DNA of 6,209 bases, taken from positions 1 to 6,209 of the forward strand of contig CAMVIO010000127.1 in NCBI GenBank assembly GCA_947167555.1, read 5' to 3'. This stretch comes from an uncultured Selenomonadales bacterium (GTDB taxonomy: Bacteria; Bacillota; Negativicutes; Selenomonadales; Selenomonadaceae). The notes beneath the pieces were generated by a model that was not told the origin of the DNA, searched no databases, and saw only the letters and a program-made list of their open reading frames with translations. Of the stretch, positions 5,720 to 6,209 are shown one piece after another. A program made the translations under genes and the position numbers. Numbering within the stretch: position 1 is the first letter of the stretch; the number at the start of each line of letters is the position of its first letter.

Positions 5720-6209
5720 ATGGCTGTGGTGCCGAAGCTGAATACGATGAAATTTGATACGGAAATGCCGTTTCGCGTGGACGCGCCTTTTTCGCCGATG
5801 GGCGATCAGCCGAAGGCCATCGAGGACCTGGCGCAGGGAATCGAGAACGGTATGGAGGCGCAGGTGCTTCTCGGCGCCACGGGAACGGGCAAGACCTTCA
5901 CGATCGCGAAGGTCATCGAGAAGGTGCAGAAGCCGACATTGGTCATCGCGCACAACAAGACGCTGGCGGCACAGCTTGCCAGTGAGTTCAAGACGTTTTT
6001 CCCCGACAATTACGTCGGATATTTTGTCAGCTATTACGATTATTACCAGCCGGAGGCGTATATCGCTTCGACGGATACTTATATCGAGAAGGACGCGTCG
6101 ATCAACGACGAGATCGATGAGCTTCGCCACTCGGCGACCTGCTCGCTGTTCGAGCGGCGGGACGTGATCGTGGTGGCCAGCGTATCGTGCATTTACGGCC
6201 TCGGTTCTC
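5720..6209 (+). CDS. uvrB: UvrB, excinuclease ABC subunit B (N-terminal part; runs off right edge)
   Basis: The first 163 codons of UvrB, the damage-verification helicase-like subunit of bacterial nucleotide excision repair, which works with UvrA and UvrC. The conserved start FSPMGDQPKAI (24-34) is followed by Walker A GATGTGKT (52-59), TLVIAHNKTLAAQLASEF (73-90), and the strand-separating beta-hairpin region from YYDYYQPEAYIASTDTYIEK (105-124) through DASINDEIDELRH (125-137), whose tyrosines clamp the DNA. IVVASVSCIYGLGS is the last visible segment. The frame is intact to the window end; UvrB is usually about 660-680 residues, so three quarters is missing. About a dozen residues precede the usual start of homology, and the ribosome binding site supports them. 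GC-rich codon use matches the 1067-4225 genes and not its immediate neighbour, so this looks like the native chromosomal backbone. Confidence 0.98.
   Translation, partial: MAVVPKLNTMKFDTEMPFRVDAPFSPMGDQPKAIEDLAQGIENGMEAQVLLGATGTGKTFTIAKVIEKVQKPTLVIAHNKTLAAQLASEFKTFFPDNYVGYFVSYYDYYQPEAYIASTDTYIEKDASINDEIDELRHSATCSLFERRDVIVVASVSCIYGLGS

Noticed and set aside
5754..6167. 137-residue Arg/Ser-rich frame inside uvrB
   Set aside because: Overlaps the unmistakable UvrB N-terminus in another frame; the repeated Arg/Ser composition is typical of an out-of-frame reading.

Overview
The window looks like part of a chromosome from a Gram-positive-type (Firmicutes) bacterium of moderate to high GC. A Negativicutes/Selenomonadales member such as Selenomonas is my best guess, from the strong AGGAGG-type ribosome binding sites, the one-piece tmRNA with tag ANEDYALAA, and the flavour of the proteins. 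The lineage is inference; no 16S or similar marker is present. All credible genes are on the + strand.

Layout. (1) 1-510: a toxin-first HigBA-type toxin-antitoxin pair. The toxin is cut by the window's left edge, and its stop overlaps the antitoxin start (ATGA). (2) 543-989: the ssrA tmRNA with its own promoter, 7-bp acceptor stem, T-arm, encoded CCA, tag reading frame, two recognisable pseudoknots, and a strong intrinsic terminator. (3) 1067-4225: three closely packed genes (12-base gaps) with GC-rich codons: an esterase-superfamily hydrolase, a stand-alone ATP-grasp ligase-like enzyme, and an HD-GYP phosphohydrolase. (4) 4245-5621: a much more AT-rich gene for a TPR plus GT-A-type glycosyltransferase-like protein, followed by a probable terminator. 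(5) 5720 to the right edge: the N-terminal part of uvrB (excinuclease ABC subunit B).

How the parts may work together. HigB-type toxins cleave mRNA on the ribosome and tmRNA rescues stalled ribosomes, so the two neighbours are functionally related, although adjacency alone proves nothing. The hydrolase and ATP-grasp pair is the least explained part. Spacing and ribosome binding sites that overlap the preceding stop suggest co-translation of 1067-4225, so a small-molecule or peptide-modifying pathway with an HD-GYP protein in the same transcript is plausible. The substrate cannot be read from sequence. The glycosyltransferase-like gene has a different base composition, an odd N-terminus and an eight-T tract, and is the best candidate for a horizontally acquired, possibly switchable, surface-glycan gene. 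I found no CRISPR array, insertion sequence, or clearly new defence system.
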